From: Lithobates sylvaticus
Taxonomy: Eukaryota; Chordata; Amphibia; Anura; Ranidae
Direction: 5' to 3'
Length of the DNA stretch: 64,000 bases
NCBI GenBank assembly: GCA_028564925.1
Contig: CM053026.1
Location: forward strand, 600,274,498 to 600,338,497
Shown: positions 48,149 through 58,240 of the stretch, piece by piece
Layout of the letters: each line of letters begins with the position of its first letter
Numbering within the stretch: position 1 is the first letter of the stretch
The notes under the pieces: model-generated
The model's input: only the letters and a program-made list of their open reading frames with translations
Told to the model about the DNA's origin: nothing
The model's database searches: none
Program-made: the position numbers and the translations under genes

Positions 48149-50512
48149 ATGGTCCTGAAATTGGGTTTGAGTTTCTGTCCCAACACCAACATAGACAAGT
48201 ATGAAGCTATAAAAGATCTATACTTGTTCACACGTAAACTCACGTATAAGTATATGTTTGATCCCTCGAAAAAACGCCAACAGGAAGAAAGAGCGATGTC
48301 TGAGAAAATTAAAAATTACACCATGAAAGATTTCAGAGCCTTGAGAGACCTCATGCTGCTTCCGGATGAAAATCCGGATTATGCTAGTGGTCCCGCAGAA
48401 TCTTCAGTGACCACAAACTCCCGCCCAGCCACTGAAACAGGCCCTACAAAACCAATATCTAAAAAACACACATTTAAGAACAAATCGAACCAATTTCCTG
48501 ATCTAACCACCAATCCTCAGATTTCGGCTTTTCTCATTGCCATGGTCAAAGAAATAAAGTCCATACCAACATCATCTAGTCTCCCCAACATGACAGTAAA
48601 CCAACAGGAAGCCCTAAAACAACTTTATACCAGAAAAGACACAGTTATAAAACCCTCAGACAAGGGGGGAAACATTGTTTTACAAACCAATCAACAATAT
48701 GAGAGGATGTGCCTCGATGTTCTAGAAAATGTGGATTGGTACAGACCAATCACACCAGATCTAATTTCAAAATATGGATTAGAATTCAAATTTCTAATCT
48801 ACACAGCTTACAACGATGCTCTTATTGACAAGCAGACTTATGAGTTTCTCAACGTTCCTTTCCCGAGAGAGGCTATATTCTATACTATACCCAAAATCCA
48901 CAAAAACATGAATGTACCCCCAGGAAGGCCCATAGTATCCGGCATAGGGTCTATTACTGAACATGCTAGTAGATTTGTTGATTTTTTTCTTATGCCCCAT
49001 GTCATCCAGCTACCATCCTATGTTAAAGACACCCCAGATCTTTTGAGATGTTTGGAGGGCTTAACCATCCCTGATCAAGCCATGTTCGTTACAGTGGATG
49101 TAGAGGCCCTGTATTCAAGCATCCCACATGATCAAGGTATAGAAATTGTCAGTAGTTTTTTGATGGAGGAGGATAACAGATTATGGGGATTTAACACCTT
49201 CCTGCTGCAACTCCTCTCCTTCATCTTGAAGCATAATTGTTTCTCCTTTTCCGGTTCCCACTACCTCCAGGTACAGGGCGTCGCCATGGGCACATGCTGT
49301 GCCCCGGCGTACGCCAATCTGTACCTGGGGGGGTGGGAGCGGCAAATCTTTGCCGATGACAAGCTTGATCGATACCTGAGCCAGACATTATGCTGGCTCA
49401 GGTATATCGATGATATTTTATTGATTTGGACAGGCACTATCCCTGATCTACAATGCCTCATGGCCCTTTTGAATACCAACAGTTTTAACCTCAGTTTCAC
49501 ATATGAGTACCATAAAGACACAATTTCTTTCCTTGATTTAACACTCTATAGAGATGAGTCCAATAATGTAGTCACCAAACTATTTCGCAAAAAGACGGCT
49601 GGCAACACGCTGCTGCATGCGGAAAGTGGTCATCCAAAATCCCTGGTGCATAGCATCCCGTACGCACAGTATCTCCGCCTCAGGCGTAATTGCACGTATG
49701 ATGAGCAATTTATTCATCAAGCAAAGGAGCTACAGAGCCGCCTCAGCGAACGGGGGTACAGCAAAAGCCTCCTAAGACGGGCCTATAATAAAGCATTATG
49801 CCTAGACAGAACTCAGTTAATTTTTCCAAAACCCAAACCAAAGAACACAGAAGAACAACAAACCACTAAATTCATCACACGCTATTCGGCTCAACATCCA
49901 CAACTTCGCGCATGTATGGCGAAGCACTGGCATTTCCTCAGTGAGGACCCAGTGCTTCGCCAATACGTCCGCGTCACACCGGAAATTGTCTTTAGAAAGG
50001 CACCATCTTTGGGAGACAAACTCACGGCCAGCCTCTATCAGCCTATAGACCAAACCGATGATTTAGCTAGGGGCATGTACATATGCGGCCATTGTGCTTA
50101 TTGCCCACACATACAGGTAGGCACTTCTTTCATTCTACCTAATGGAAAGAAATTTTCTCCTCGGTTCAATGCCACATGCGACACCCCAGGGGTAGTATAC
50201 CTTATGAATTGCAGGTGTGGAGCGTTCTATGTGGGGAAAACCATACGTCCCCTCAAAAAGAGAATATACGATCATCTCTTTTATTCCCAATGGGCCAAGA
50301 TGCTAACTCCCGTGAGCCGACACCTGGGATTATATCATAAATTTGACATCTCTATGATTACGTTCATGGTTTTAGAAGTGGTTAAACAAGACCCCAGAGG
50401 CGGAAATTGGGACAAAAAGATCTTACAAAGAGAAACATATTGGATCGAGCGTTTGGAGGCCACCACCCCGCCTGGCATCAACGAGGTGATATCCTACCGC
50501 CCCTTTCTATGA
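48149..50512 (+). CDS. PLE reverse transcriptase with GIY-YIG endonuclease, 787 residues (plus copy)
   Basis: Intact open frame with the RT core (residues about 165-470, catalytic YIDD at 419-422), a basic linker region (about 500-610), a CGHCAYC cysteine cluster (646-652) and a GIY-YIG nuclease (682-770; VVYLMNC, FYVGKT, R700, E767). This combination is diagnostic of canonical endonuclease-bearing Penelope-like elements. The first ATG is used here, but the frame is open upstream and the translation just before it (PTIINLTPYPLSSEET, 48101-48148) looks like the conserved PLE N-terminus, so the native start may lie upstream and be reached from ORF1 by an unconventional route. It ends YRPFL. Confidence 0.93.
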   Translation: MVLKLGLSFCPNTNIDKYEAIKDLYLFTRKLTYKYMFDPSKKRQQEERAMSEKIKNYTMKDFRALRDLMLLPDENPDYASGPAESSVTTNSRPATETGPTKPISKKHTFKNKSNQFPDLTTNPQISAFLIAMVKEIKSIPTSSSLPNMTVNQQEALKQLYTRKDTVIKPSDKGGNIVLQTNQQYERMCLDVLENVDWYRPITPDLISKYGLEFKFLIYTAYNDALIDKQTYEFLNVPFPREAIFYTIPKIHKNMNVPPGRPIVSGIGSITEHASRFVDFFLMPHVIQLPSYVKDTPDLLRCLEGLTIPDQAMFVTVDVEALYSSIPHDQGIEIVSSFLMEEDNRLWGFNTFLLQLLSFILKHNCFSFSGSHYLQVQGVAMGTCCAPAYANLYLGGWERQIFADDKLDRYLSQTLCWLRYIDDILLIWTGTIPDLQCLMALLNTNSFNLSFTYEYHKDTISFLDLTLYRDESNNVVTKLFRKKTAGNTLLHAESGHPKSLVHSIPYAQYLRLRRNCTYDEQFIHQAKELQSRLSERGYSKSLLRRAYNKALCLDRTQLIFPKPKPKNTEEQQTTKFITRYSAQHPQLRACMAKHWHFLSEDPVLRQYVRVTPEIVFRKAPSLGDKLTASLYQPIDQTDDLARGMYICGHCAYCPHIQVGTSFILPNGKKFSPRFNATCDTPGVVYLMNCRCGAFYVGKTIRPLKKRIYDHLFYSQWAKMLTPVSRHLGLYHKFDISMITFMVLEVVKQDPRGGNWDKKILQRETYWIERLEATTPPGINEVISYRPFL

Positions 50513-52043
50513 GTTTACGGGTGGGGGATGTTTCCTCTTTGGTGCCCGGCGGGTAAATTTAAAGTCAGAAATGATCAAACAAATTTTTCTCCTGTTTTTT
50601 CACATTTTTTCATGTTTTTTTTTTTCCTTCCCCTTCCCCTTCTTTCCAAATCTTTCTTTCTTTTTTCTTTCCCCACGGGCCCCCCCCCCCCTTTTTTTCT
50701 CCCTTTACATCATCCCCATCTTTTCCCCTCCCCTTGAATAGTGAGATTTACCTCATAGGATACCATTAGGTTCTGTACCAAGTTTAGTCTTTTAAGACTC
50801 ATTGTAAACCCTTCTTACGAATACATGTAATGTTTCATTGCCTATTACTGTTTGTTATTTTATTGTATATTATGTCGTTTTTCTTTCAATAATATGAGGC
50901 ACCACTCTGATGCATTGCCCCTTATCCGTCTTTCTCTCTCCTGCTAGTATCCACTCAGATGTACACCATATATGTGTATATTCTCTTTCCCCCCCCCCCC
51001 CCTTTTTTCTAACTTAGCGCGATGGACCCCATGTCCTTCACAGTACGTTGAGGACTGACACCCCGCAGCCACAAGTGCGGCAAGGTTATGCAGCCTCCCA
51101 AGCCACAAGCACCTCATTACCGTGCTGCCCCGGTCCCCCGCTACCATCGGGGACACTCTGGGTGCAGGTTTGCGGTGCTATGCGGCTAGGACGGCGTTGC
51201 TAAGCAACGTCCTCCGCTACGCCATCCACGCCGGGTATAGCGCGACGCATAATGTGATGCGCGCGCACCCACGGCCTCCTGGATGACGTTCCGGCTGGTT
51301 CGGATAGACGTCGGACGTGCTCTGACGTCATCCGAACGGGACATAAGAAGCGGCCCCTCGGCCGCCATTCCTCACAGATGCCCTGGGAGAGTGGCAGTCG
51401 TTCTCCTGCCAGATAGCCGCACTACCTTCCTGCAGGACGCACATCTTTACCCTACTAACTCTGCAAGGTACAGTACCCTCTGTCTCTTGATGCTGTCTAG
51501 ATGGTTTAGGGGCTCCACCAGACTAAGGGGGGTAAACATCAGTTTATATTCCCATCGTAACAAGTCTTAAGCATAGTTGTCAACTTATCTATACTAAGAT
51601 ATGGCCTTCAGGAGATATTTCTTCATCCATGGTCATACCACCAGGCCTCCCCTTTATGCTGGCTTTGGTTGCAACGACATTAATGGTTATACATGCATTA
51701 AACGAGAACACATAAGTATTATTATTATTTTGTATATATCCCCTTAGTGTGGTCCCTTCCATCTGAGCATCAAGCTCCGGGTTTCCAGCAGAGTGAAGTG
51801 CAAAGCTACCCATTAAACCCTCTACTAATATCTGCCCCAGTAAGTACTTTGGAGTACATGTAGAGATGCTATTCTCTAGTAAACATTCAATCTATGATGC
51901 TTTAATTAATCTAATTTTGTGTTCATTACTATCTCTTTTCTTTCTTTTTTTACCATTAGTCACCATCTATGTCCCCATAATCTTGCCCCGCACAGCAGTG
52001 CCCAACCTCTAGGGTCTCACCCTTGGTGAGTACACCCAATAGA
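50513..52043 (+). other. PLE 3' untranslated region (plus copy)
   Basis: About 1.5 kb without credible ORFs. It holds long T- and C-homopolymers (50600-50705, 50991-51008) and a GC-rich block (51060-51330) with cggatagacgtcggacgtgc and a gttgctaagcaac palindrome. The minus copy has the same region at 41715-43236. Confidence 0.7.
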
Positions 52044-52788
52044 GGTGGTGACGCTGCTCTTTGGCGGCCTACGGTGTCCATATCCCCTACTTTCCTTTTC
52101 CACCAGGGGGGTACATGTGAAGCCATCTTTGGGGGTCCACCGGCGTGAGCGAGTGGAGAGACTCTCGGTGGGGCTCTGCATCAGTAAGTGAGCTTCATTT
52201 CTATCCATGCAAATGTGTATGTAAAACAAAATATGTATGTATGATACGGATGTGTAAAAGTGGCATAAAGTAACACATTGTCTTTTCTAAACTAGAACAC
52301 AAGCTCCTGAGGAAGCGACCTAGCAGTCGCGAAACATGTCGAGCACAAGTTTCTTCTTTTAATCGGTGGGACCGACGACCAACCCTCTTTAGGGCAAGTC
52401 CACATTCCAGTGGGAGAATTATATGGTGTCAACACTATATATACACCGACCCCACGTTTTAGCGAATCATTGTGTGGTACTGTAACACCCATAGGGGTAG
52501 TCTCTCGGATCTCTCACCCTTTTTAGCTCCAAATATTGTTTTTTTTTTTTCAATATTGGTGTTATTATGTATTGTGTGTTTTTTTGTATAACTATATATA
52601 TTTTTCAATAAATTTTGTAACAAAAAATATTTTCCATAACAAGTGCCTATAAAGTCCATTCTTCTTTCCTTTTTCTATTTTGGAAAAGGCCAAACAATTC
52701 TTGACATTATGTAGGATGTGGCACTCACATATATGATAGGTGTTTTAGATTGCCACCTTGGGACGTAGCAATCTTTTTCTTGATCTAA
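52044..52788 (+). repeat. PLE 3' terminal repeat (pseudo-LTR)
   Basis: Direct repeat of 46119-46867, running up to one base from the 11-bp target duplication. A shortened poly-T tract near 52540 and a few substitutions are the visible differences. Confidence 0.85.
52289..52352 (+). ncRNA. Hammerhead ribozyme in 3' PLE terminal repeat
   Basis: Same sequence and fold as the motif at 46364-46427, with predicted cleavage after C52340. With the 5' ribozyme it would release a unit-length RNA from a transcript crossing both repeats. Confidence 0.9.
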
Positions 52789-52800
52789 TTTTCCTTCTTA

Positions 52801-55010
52801 AACAATATTTTGGGGTTCCAAGCAACCTAGATGCTCCAGCGTCCATCTGCTCAAACACAGATCTGTGGGTGGTATGGGAATAATTGACATACGGGACTAC
52901 TTCTGTGCATCCATGCTTACTCAACTTAAATATTGGTTCTCACCATCCCCTGATATCCTTTGGAGCAGTATTGAACAGGCCTTAAGTCCAATTTCAGACT
53001 TACGATTCTTTTTACTACTAGACAATTCCCACTAACTATACAAGCCTCCTTAATGACATGGAGAGACCTTCACAATTTAGCATCCCTGTTCTCTAGTACA
53101 ACTGATATCCCAATACCTATTGATATTTTAACAAATGCAATTCCACATACTATACCCTCAGATTGGCTTACCAAAAGTATCTCCTGGATTGCCAATTTAT
53201 ACGACAACAAAACTCTTAAACCATTTGAGGTACTCAAGACAGAATTTTACCTACTACCCACTGACTATTATAAATACTTTCAAGTTTACCACTTTTTGAA
53301 ATCCTTAAAGTCCCATCATATACTCCTCCAAGATATAATGTGGCAATTCTACACAAAGACACCTACGCCCTCCAAAGCGATATCTCTCTTCGTCAATCTT
53401 TTTTAACCACTTGCCTACCATGCACAAACACCCCCTTCCTGACCAAGCCATTTTTCAGCTTTCAGCGCTGTCGCATTTTGAATGATAATTGCGTGGTCAT
53501 GCAACGATGTACCCAAATACATTTTTTATAATTTTTTCCCCACAGATAGAGCTTTATTTTGGTGGTATTTGATCACCTCTGCGGTTTTTTTATTTCTTGC
53601 GCTATAAACAAAATAAGAGGGACAAGTTTGAAAAAACGCAATATTTTTTTACTTTTTGTTATAATAAATATCCAATTTATTTTTTTTTTTTAAACAAATT
53701 TTTACCTCAGTTTAGGCCGATCTGTATTCTTCTACATATTTTTGGTAAAAAAAAATCGCAATAAGCGCCTATTGATTGGTTTGCGCAAAAGTTATAGCGT
53801 CTACAAAATAGGGGATAGATTTATAGCATTTTTATTATTATTTTTTGTTTTACTAGTAATGGCGGCGATCTGCGATTTTTATCGTGACTGTGACATTGCG
53901 GCGGACATATCGGACACTTTTGACACATTTTTGGGACCATTCACATTTATACAGCGATCTGTGCTATAAAAATGCATTGATTACTGTATAAATGTGACTG
54001 GCAGGGAAGGGGTTAACACTAGGGGGCGCTGCAGGGGTTAATTATGTTCCCTATATGAGTGATTCTAACTGTGGGGGGAGGGGACTGACTGGGGGAGGGG
54101 ACCGATCGGTGTCCCTATGTACAAGGGACACACCATCGGTCTCCTCTCCTCTGACAGGACGTGGATCGGTGTGTTTACACACACCGATCCAGGTCCTGCT
54201 CAGTTACCGGGCAATCGCGGGTGCCTAGCGGACATCGCGGCCGCCAAGCACGCGCATCGGGTCCCCGGCAACGCGGTGGGCGCGCGCGCCCCCTAGTGGC
54301 CAAAAAGCAAGCAACGTCATATGACGGCGGCCCGCCACAAGAGCTGCACCGCTCCGCCGTCAATTGACGGCGGGCGGTCAGCAACAGGTTAAACAAACTG
54401 ATTTTCACCAAATCTCTTCCTTACCAAAAATGTGAATCAGACTTAGGTAAAACTTTTACAATTTCAGAACAATCTACAAAGCCTCTAGATGTGTAAACCA
54501 TTGGGAATTACCTCAAAAAATTGCTTTGAGGTGGTACCTTACTAAATTTACTCACTCCAACTCCCCACTATGCTGGAGAGAATGTGGAGCTGTAGGAACT
54601 ATCATACATGTGTTTTGGTCATGCACCTCACTATCTTTTGGAAAAGTATATTCTGATGTATCTCACAAATAACGGGAGTCCTGACATTACCAAGCCCTGG
54701 CCTGGCATTACTAAATCTAGGTATTGAGAACTTTCCTCCCTGCTTCCATACTGTGGTCACACATGTCCTATTAGCAGCTAGATCATTACTAACTAGATAC
54801 TGGAAATCCAATATAGGGCCCAATGTTTCAGAAGTACTTGAAATTGTACAATCTAACTATATTTATGAATCTTTATTGGCTAATAAAGATAGCAATAGAA
54901 AAAACTTTGACAGTCAATGGGAAATCTGTACTAACTGGTCTCATAACAATGTATTTTTGATTATGTTAATATCTCAACAATACTCGTCTCTTGCTTAATT
55001 TAAGACTGTT
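52801..55010 (+). pseudogene. L1 ORF2, C-terminal part, decayed
   Basis: The ORF2 sequence resumes here after the PLE insertion. GGMGIIDIRDYFCASMLTQL is encoded at about 52871-52935, and the frame at 53053-53406 gives the C-terminal helical region (MTWRDLHNLASLF, YYKYFQVYHFLKSL). After the MITE, 54395-54640 gives a LRWYLTKFTHSNSPLCWREC block and the cysteine motif VFWSC typical of L1 C-termini; 54753-54998 gives the final stretch. Frames are broken. Confidence 0.75.
53407..54388. mobile_element. piggyBac-like MITE, best-preserved copy
   Basis: TTAA at 53403-53406 and 54389-54392 flank 982 bp that start ccacttgcctacc. The AT-rich left part has gataattgcgtggtcatgca, tggtggtatttgatcacc and ttctacatatttttggtaaa; the GC-rich right part has hairpins ggatcggtgtg/cacaccgatcc (54163-54191) and ccgatcggtgtccct with its complement near 54100-54145. 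It splits L1 ORF2 and has no transposase. Confidence 0.8.
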
Positions 55011-55294
55011 TAATGTACATCTGGTTGCTACCCATCTAATATCTTTACCTTCCCTTTTCTTCCTAAAGTTATTGTTACAAAGGAACATACTGTGGTATTT
55101 TTGTAGGTAAATCTTTAACTGCCTACCCCTTGTATGGTTATACCTCATGTAGATAATCCTACCAACATATATAATGTATGTTCTGGTTGACTAATGCTTT
55201 CCTATGTACCCTTTGTACTATTTTTTACTACGTTTTGTACTTTAAATTTCTTTAATAAAAAACTATTTAAAAAATAAAATAAATAAAGATATCA

Positions 55295-55540
55295 CTTTCT
55301 TTTCTGTCAAGACCACTTCTGTGCTTCTTGAAGGAGGAAGCTCCTTTGGGAATACAATAACACATCTTACCATGAACTGCTGCTCCTTCACTTGTGACAA
55401 ACTGGCACAGGCCGTGATATGTATGGACTTTGCTGCACTAACCAAGCTGCATGTAAGCAGGTGCAGTTAACTTGCCTGCCACTAAGTTGCTCTGTTGTCA
55501 TTTTGGCATCATAAAGGGAAGCAGGTGTTAGCGTCCCTTT
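55295..55540. other. Unassigned sequence right of the L1
   Basis: Short pre-insertion flank with no recognised content. Confidence 0.5.
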
Positions 55541-55800
55541 TAGACCCTTTTCACACGGGTGCAGGCGTTAGCGGTAAAGTGCCACTAGTTTTTCAGCCGC
55601 TAGCGGGGGGTGCGTTTAACCCCCGCTAGCGGCAGAATAAAGGGTTAATAGTGCGCTTTGCATGTGCTTATACAACGCTGCCCATTCATTTCAATGGGCA
55701 GGGCGTTTTGGGATCGGTGTATACACCGCTCTCACACTGCCCCAAAGATGCTGCTTGCAGGACTTTTTTCCCTGTCCTGCAAGCACTCGGGCTTTCCCAA
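55541..55800. repeat. Dispersed MITE-like repeat with hairpins
   Basis: tcacacgggtgcaggcgtta opens a GC-rich block with inverted pairs (ccgctagcggggg near 55597 with cccccgctagcgg near 55619; cattcatttcaatgggcag; cttgcaggac with gtcctgcaag). It looks like a frog MITE fragment; no duplicated flank was fixed. Confidence 0.5.
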
Positions 55801-56284
55801 TTGACCTGTGATCGCTGTTTCCTAAATTTAGTTCTCTCTGGTATTTGGTGGTGGGGTCTCCAGGCAACTGGGTAGTCATCCCATGTGTTGCGTGAATTAT
55901 CAGGTCTCAGGGGCGAAAACCGGTTGTGTATATATACGCAGGGGATCGTTCATTGTAGTAGTTATCCCAATGGTATTCACCATGGTTTCTATCGCTACCA
56001 TGAGGGTTTGGAGAACGTCCTTGGTAGATATTGTTATATTAATACTATGTATTTGGTGGACCTTGATGGTAACCATAGCCTCTTTTCCTAAATGAACCCC
56101 TCTGCCATTATGCAGCATGCCTCTATTGGGCGGTGGATTTTTGGGGGTCTGGAAGCTATGGTGGCGATTTCTCATGGGAGTGTTTTTAGGGGGGATCCTC
56201 TCCTGTTTGGATGGTTTATATGTATTAATATGCCCGTTACTGGGGACTAGACCCTGGGTAATTTCCACTTCAGAGGTCCCTGCA

Positions 56285-57424
56285 GCACTATTAGATATAT
56301 AGACAACATCCTCCTCCTGTGGGATGGTGATTATGATTAATTTAACAGTTTCATGACATTTCTAAACATCAACAAAAGAGGCATCGTGCTGACATATGAG
56401 GCCAGTAAAACTAACATCCATTTCCTTGACTTGGAAATTAATGTTGTTGATCAACAGTTTGTGATCAAAACACATTTTAAATCAACTGATAGAAACGCCT
56501 ACATCCCAGTAGACAGTTGCCACCATAACTCTTGGTTGAAGTCTGTCCCCCGTAGTCAACTTCTGCAGCTACGTCGTAACTGTACAAATCTATATGATTT
56601 TATGGACAAGTTTCGATTCTGAAGCGACGGTTTATAAATAAGGGATACCCACCTCACGATATTGAGATTGAAATACAGAGAGTGCCAGTTCTGGACAGAA
56701 GAGTACTGTTAGCTGATCGTGCCCATTCGAGGGATGACCAAAAGTTCAAATGGTCCTTCTTCACAGCCTTTTCAGTCCAGCACAGACAGATCAAGGACAT
56801 TATGAACAAACATTGGAAGGTCCTGAAAAATGACCGATACTTAGGTCCGGTACTCCCTGACCGTGCTACAGTCATGTATAGGGGAGCTACATCTATACAA
56901 GGAAGTGTGGCACTGAATGTTGTAGATCCTCCCAAGCGAACCTCCTTTTTTTACCAGTTGAAGGGTTTCTATCCTTACCGCCTGTGTAATGTATGCCATC
57001 ACAATACCTGCGCCAGGAGGAAAACTAAGGTTTTCTCGTCTACTACGACTGGCCGAACATAGCCAATAAAACACATTACTCCCTTTGCCATGCACCATAT
57101 AGTATATTTACTAACCTGTCCGTACAAGAAGCAGTATGTGGGTCGTACCATACGCCCATTTTCTGTTAGGGCCAATGAGCCTATCACTAATATCAAGAAT
57201 GGGAAAACAATCACAGTGTCCCTAAACACTATGTCCGTCACCACAACAAGGACCCTTCAGGCACGCAATTTTTAATAGACAAATTTATTTCACACTGGAG
57301 GGGTGAGTCCAGTATTAGGGGTGTATTGCGTCTCAAAACTTTCTGGATATATGAATTGAAATATTACTGGCCCCACGGTATGAATGTAGATTGGGATATA
57401 AATGCGTTTATCAACAAATCCTAA
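56285..57424 (+). pseudogene. PLE RT C-terminal part and GIY-YIG endonuclease, decayed
   Basis: Recognisable blocks are RYIDNILLLWDG at the RT catalytic loop position, NIHFLDLEINV, SWLKSVPRSQLLQLRRNC, a linker with FKWSFFTAFSVQHRQIKDIM and HWKVLKNDRYLGPVLPD, a cysteine cluster CNVCHHNTCARR, and IVYLLTCPYKKQYVGRTIRP of the nuclease. Order and spacing match the intact PLE protein at 48149-50512, while identity is low, so this is another family. It is broken and not expressed as one protein. Confidence 0.78.
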
Positions 57425-57639
57425 TGTGTCCCTACCATTCATGCGTTGGGGCCATCTTGAATTCTATAATGTTTTCGGGTGTGTATTTTTCACCAATGGG
57501 TGTGTAGATCGCACCCATCTGCTATTTTGTATTTTAGTATTTAGTATCTATATGCATATGTCTGCTTAATTCTTTAAGATGACGATTTTTTATTAGACAG
57601 AATAGGATCTAATAGGAGGTTGGAAGGTCACATGTCAGC

Positions 57640-58045
57640 AGAACCTAATTAAAGGCTTGGTTGGCAGGTCACATATCAGCTGAACCAAAGTGAGGCTTGG
57701 TTCTCACTACGGGCACCATTTTTCCTTGATTCTATTTGAAGACGGCTGATCATGTGCTGACTGACCAGAATGAGGCTTGGTGCACACTTTGGGTGCCATT
57801 TTATTTGCACATTAGGATTTTATACCTTCCAGGGTGAGGCTTGGTTGGCTGGTCACATGTCAGCAGACTTCAGAGTGAGGCTTGGCAGGCAAGTCACATG
57901 TCATCTCAACCAAAGTGCGGCTTGGTTCCTACTACGGGTGCCATTTTGCCCTGACTCCATTTGAAGAAGGCTGATCACGTGCTGACTAACCAGAACGAGG
58001 CTTGGTACGCACCATGAGCTCCATTTTGTTTGCACATTAGGATTT
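57640..58045 (+). repeat. Two-copy tandem repeat of about 205 bp in PLE 3' region
   Basis: The unit contains ggttggcaggtcacat, aaccaaagtgaggcttggtt, ctactacgggtgccattttg-like, gaaggctgatcacgtgctga-like and tttgcacattaggattttat, and appears twice head to tail (about 57640-57840 and 57845-58045). Shorter internal repeats of gtgaggcttgg also occur. Confidence 0.8.
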
Positions 58046-58189
58046 TATACCTTTCATAGAAAGGCGTGGAGTGCATGCTAGACGCCATGTTGGTAACTTT
58101 CCCTGTGGGGGAAGTAAACCACACCCACATGATTGAACAATTGTTTATGAATCCCAGTATATATGAACACAGTTTGTGGGGGGCCCATA

Positions 58190-58240
58190 CCCCAGATGAT
58201 TTCTTGGTATACGAAACGTTGGGATATACCACGCTGGCTC
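58190..58240 (+). ncRNA. Hammerhead-like remnant
   Basis: cagatga followed by tttcttggtatac and gaaacgttgggat resembles the CUGANGA...GAAA layout at the position expected in a PLE 3' repeat. The first core block has one mismatch, helix II is poor and helix III is reduced, so it is at best a decayed ribozyme. Confidence 0.3.

Larger units (their letters stand above)
46119..52788 (+). mobile_element. Penelope-like element, plus-strand copy with two terminal repeats
   Basis: Order: 5' terminal repeat with hammerhead (46119-46867), a unique 5' region, ORF1 (47082-48086), ORF2 (48149-50512), a 3' untranslated region of about 1.5 kb and a 3' terminal repeat with hammerhead (52044-52788). It looks whole. 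The cysteine cluster before the GIY-YIG domain recalls the Neptune group of vertebrate PLEs, though placement needs a tree. The two terminal repeats differ at very few positions, which points to a recent insertion. Confidence 0.88.
41056..52789. mobile_element. Head-to-head pair of Penelope-like retroelements in one insertion
   Basis: tttccttctta is found at 41045-41055 and 52790-52800, an 11-bp duplication of the L1 target that brackets the whole 11.7 kb, so both copies arrived as one unit. From the left: a 5'-truncated copy on the minus strand (41057-46118), then a longer copy on the plus strand with terminal repeats at both sides (46119-52788). The inverted arms (41057-46118 and about 47633-52700) are about 5.06 kb each and nearly identical; apart from homopolymer lengths I noticed only a handful of substitutions. 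The right end extends about 90 bp beyond the arm. Truncated inverted upstream copies and partial terminal repeats are a known trait of Penelope-like elements. Confidence 0.9.
35892..55281 (+). mobile_element. L1 LINE (Tx1-like), full-length insertion with four nested elements
   Basis: aataaagatatca lies at 35879-35891 and 55282-55294, a 13-bp target duplication that brackets the whole region. The order inside is 5' leader, ORF1, endonuclease, reverse transcriptase, C-terminal domain and an A-rich tail (ttaaaaaataaaataaataa ending at 55289). Subtracting the nested units and their duplicated flanks leaves about 5.6 kb, a normal full-length size for this LINE group. Both ORFs are decayed. It is the oldest element in the nest. 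ORF2 resumes on the far side of the 11.7-kb PLE insertion and again on the far side of the MITE at 53407. Confidence 0.85.

Noticed and set aside
41056-52789. Assembly fold-back artefact as an explanation for the 5-kb inverted repeat
   Set aside because: The arms differ at several bases and homopolymers, a unique 1.5-kb region separates them, the outer ends have different lengths, and an 11-bp target duplication brackets the whole unit. These fit a biological insertion.
55900-56268. 122-codon minus-strand frame next to the decayed PLE
   Set aside because: Possible inverted ORF1 debris, but the match is only compositional, so it is mentioned within the element and not called as a gene.
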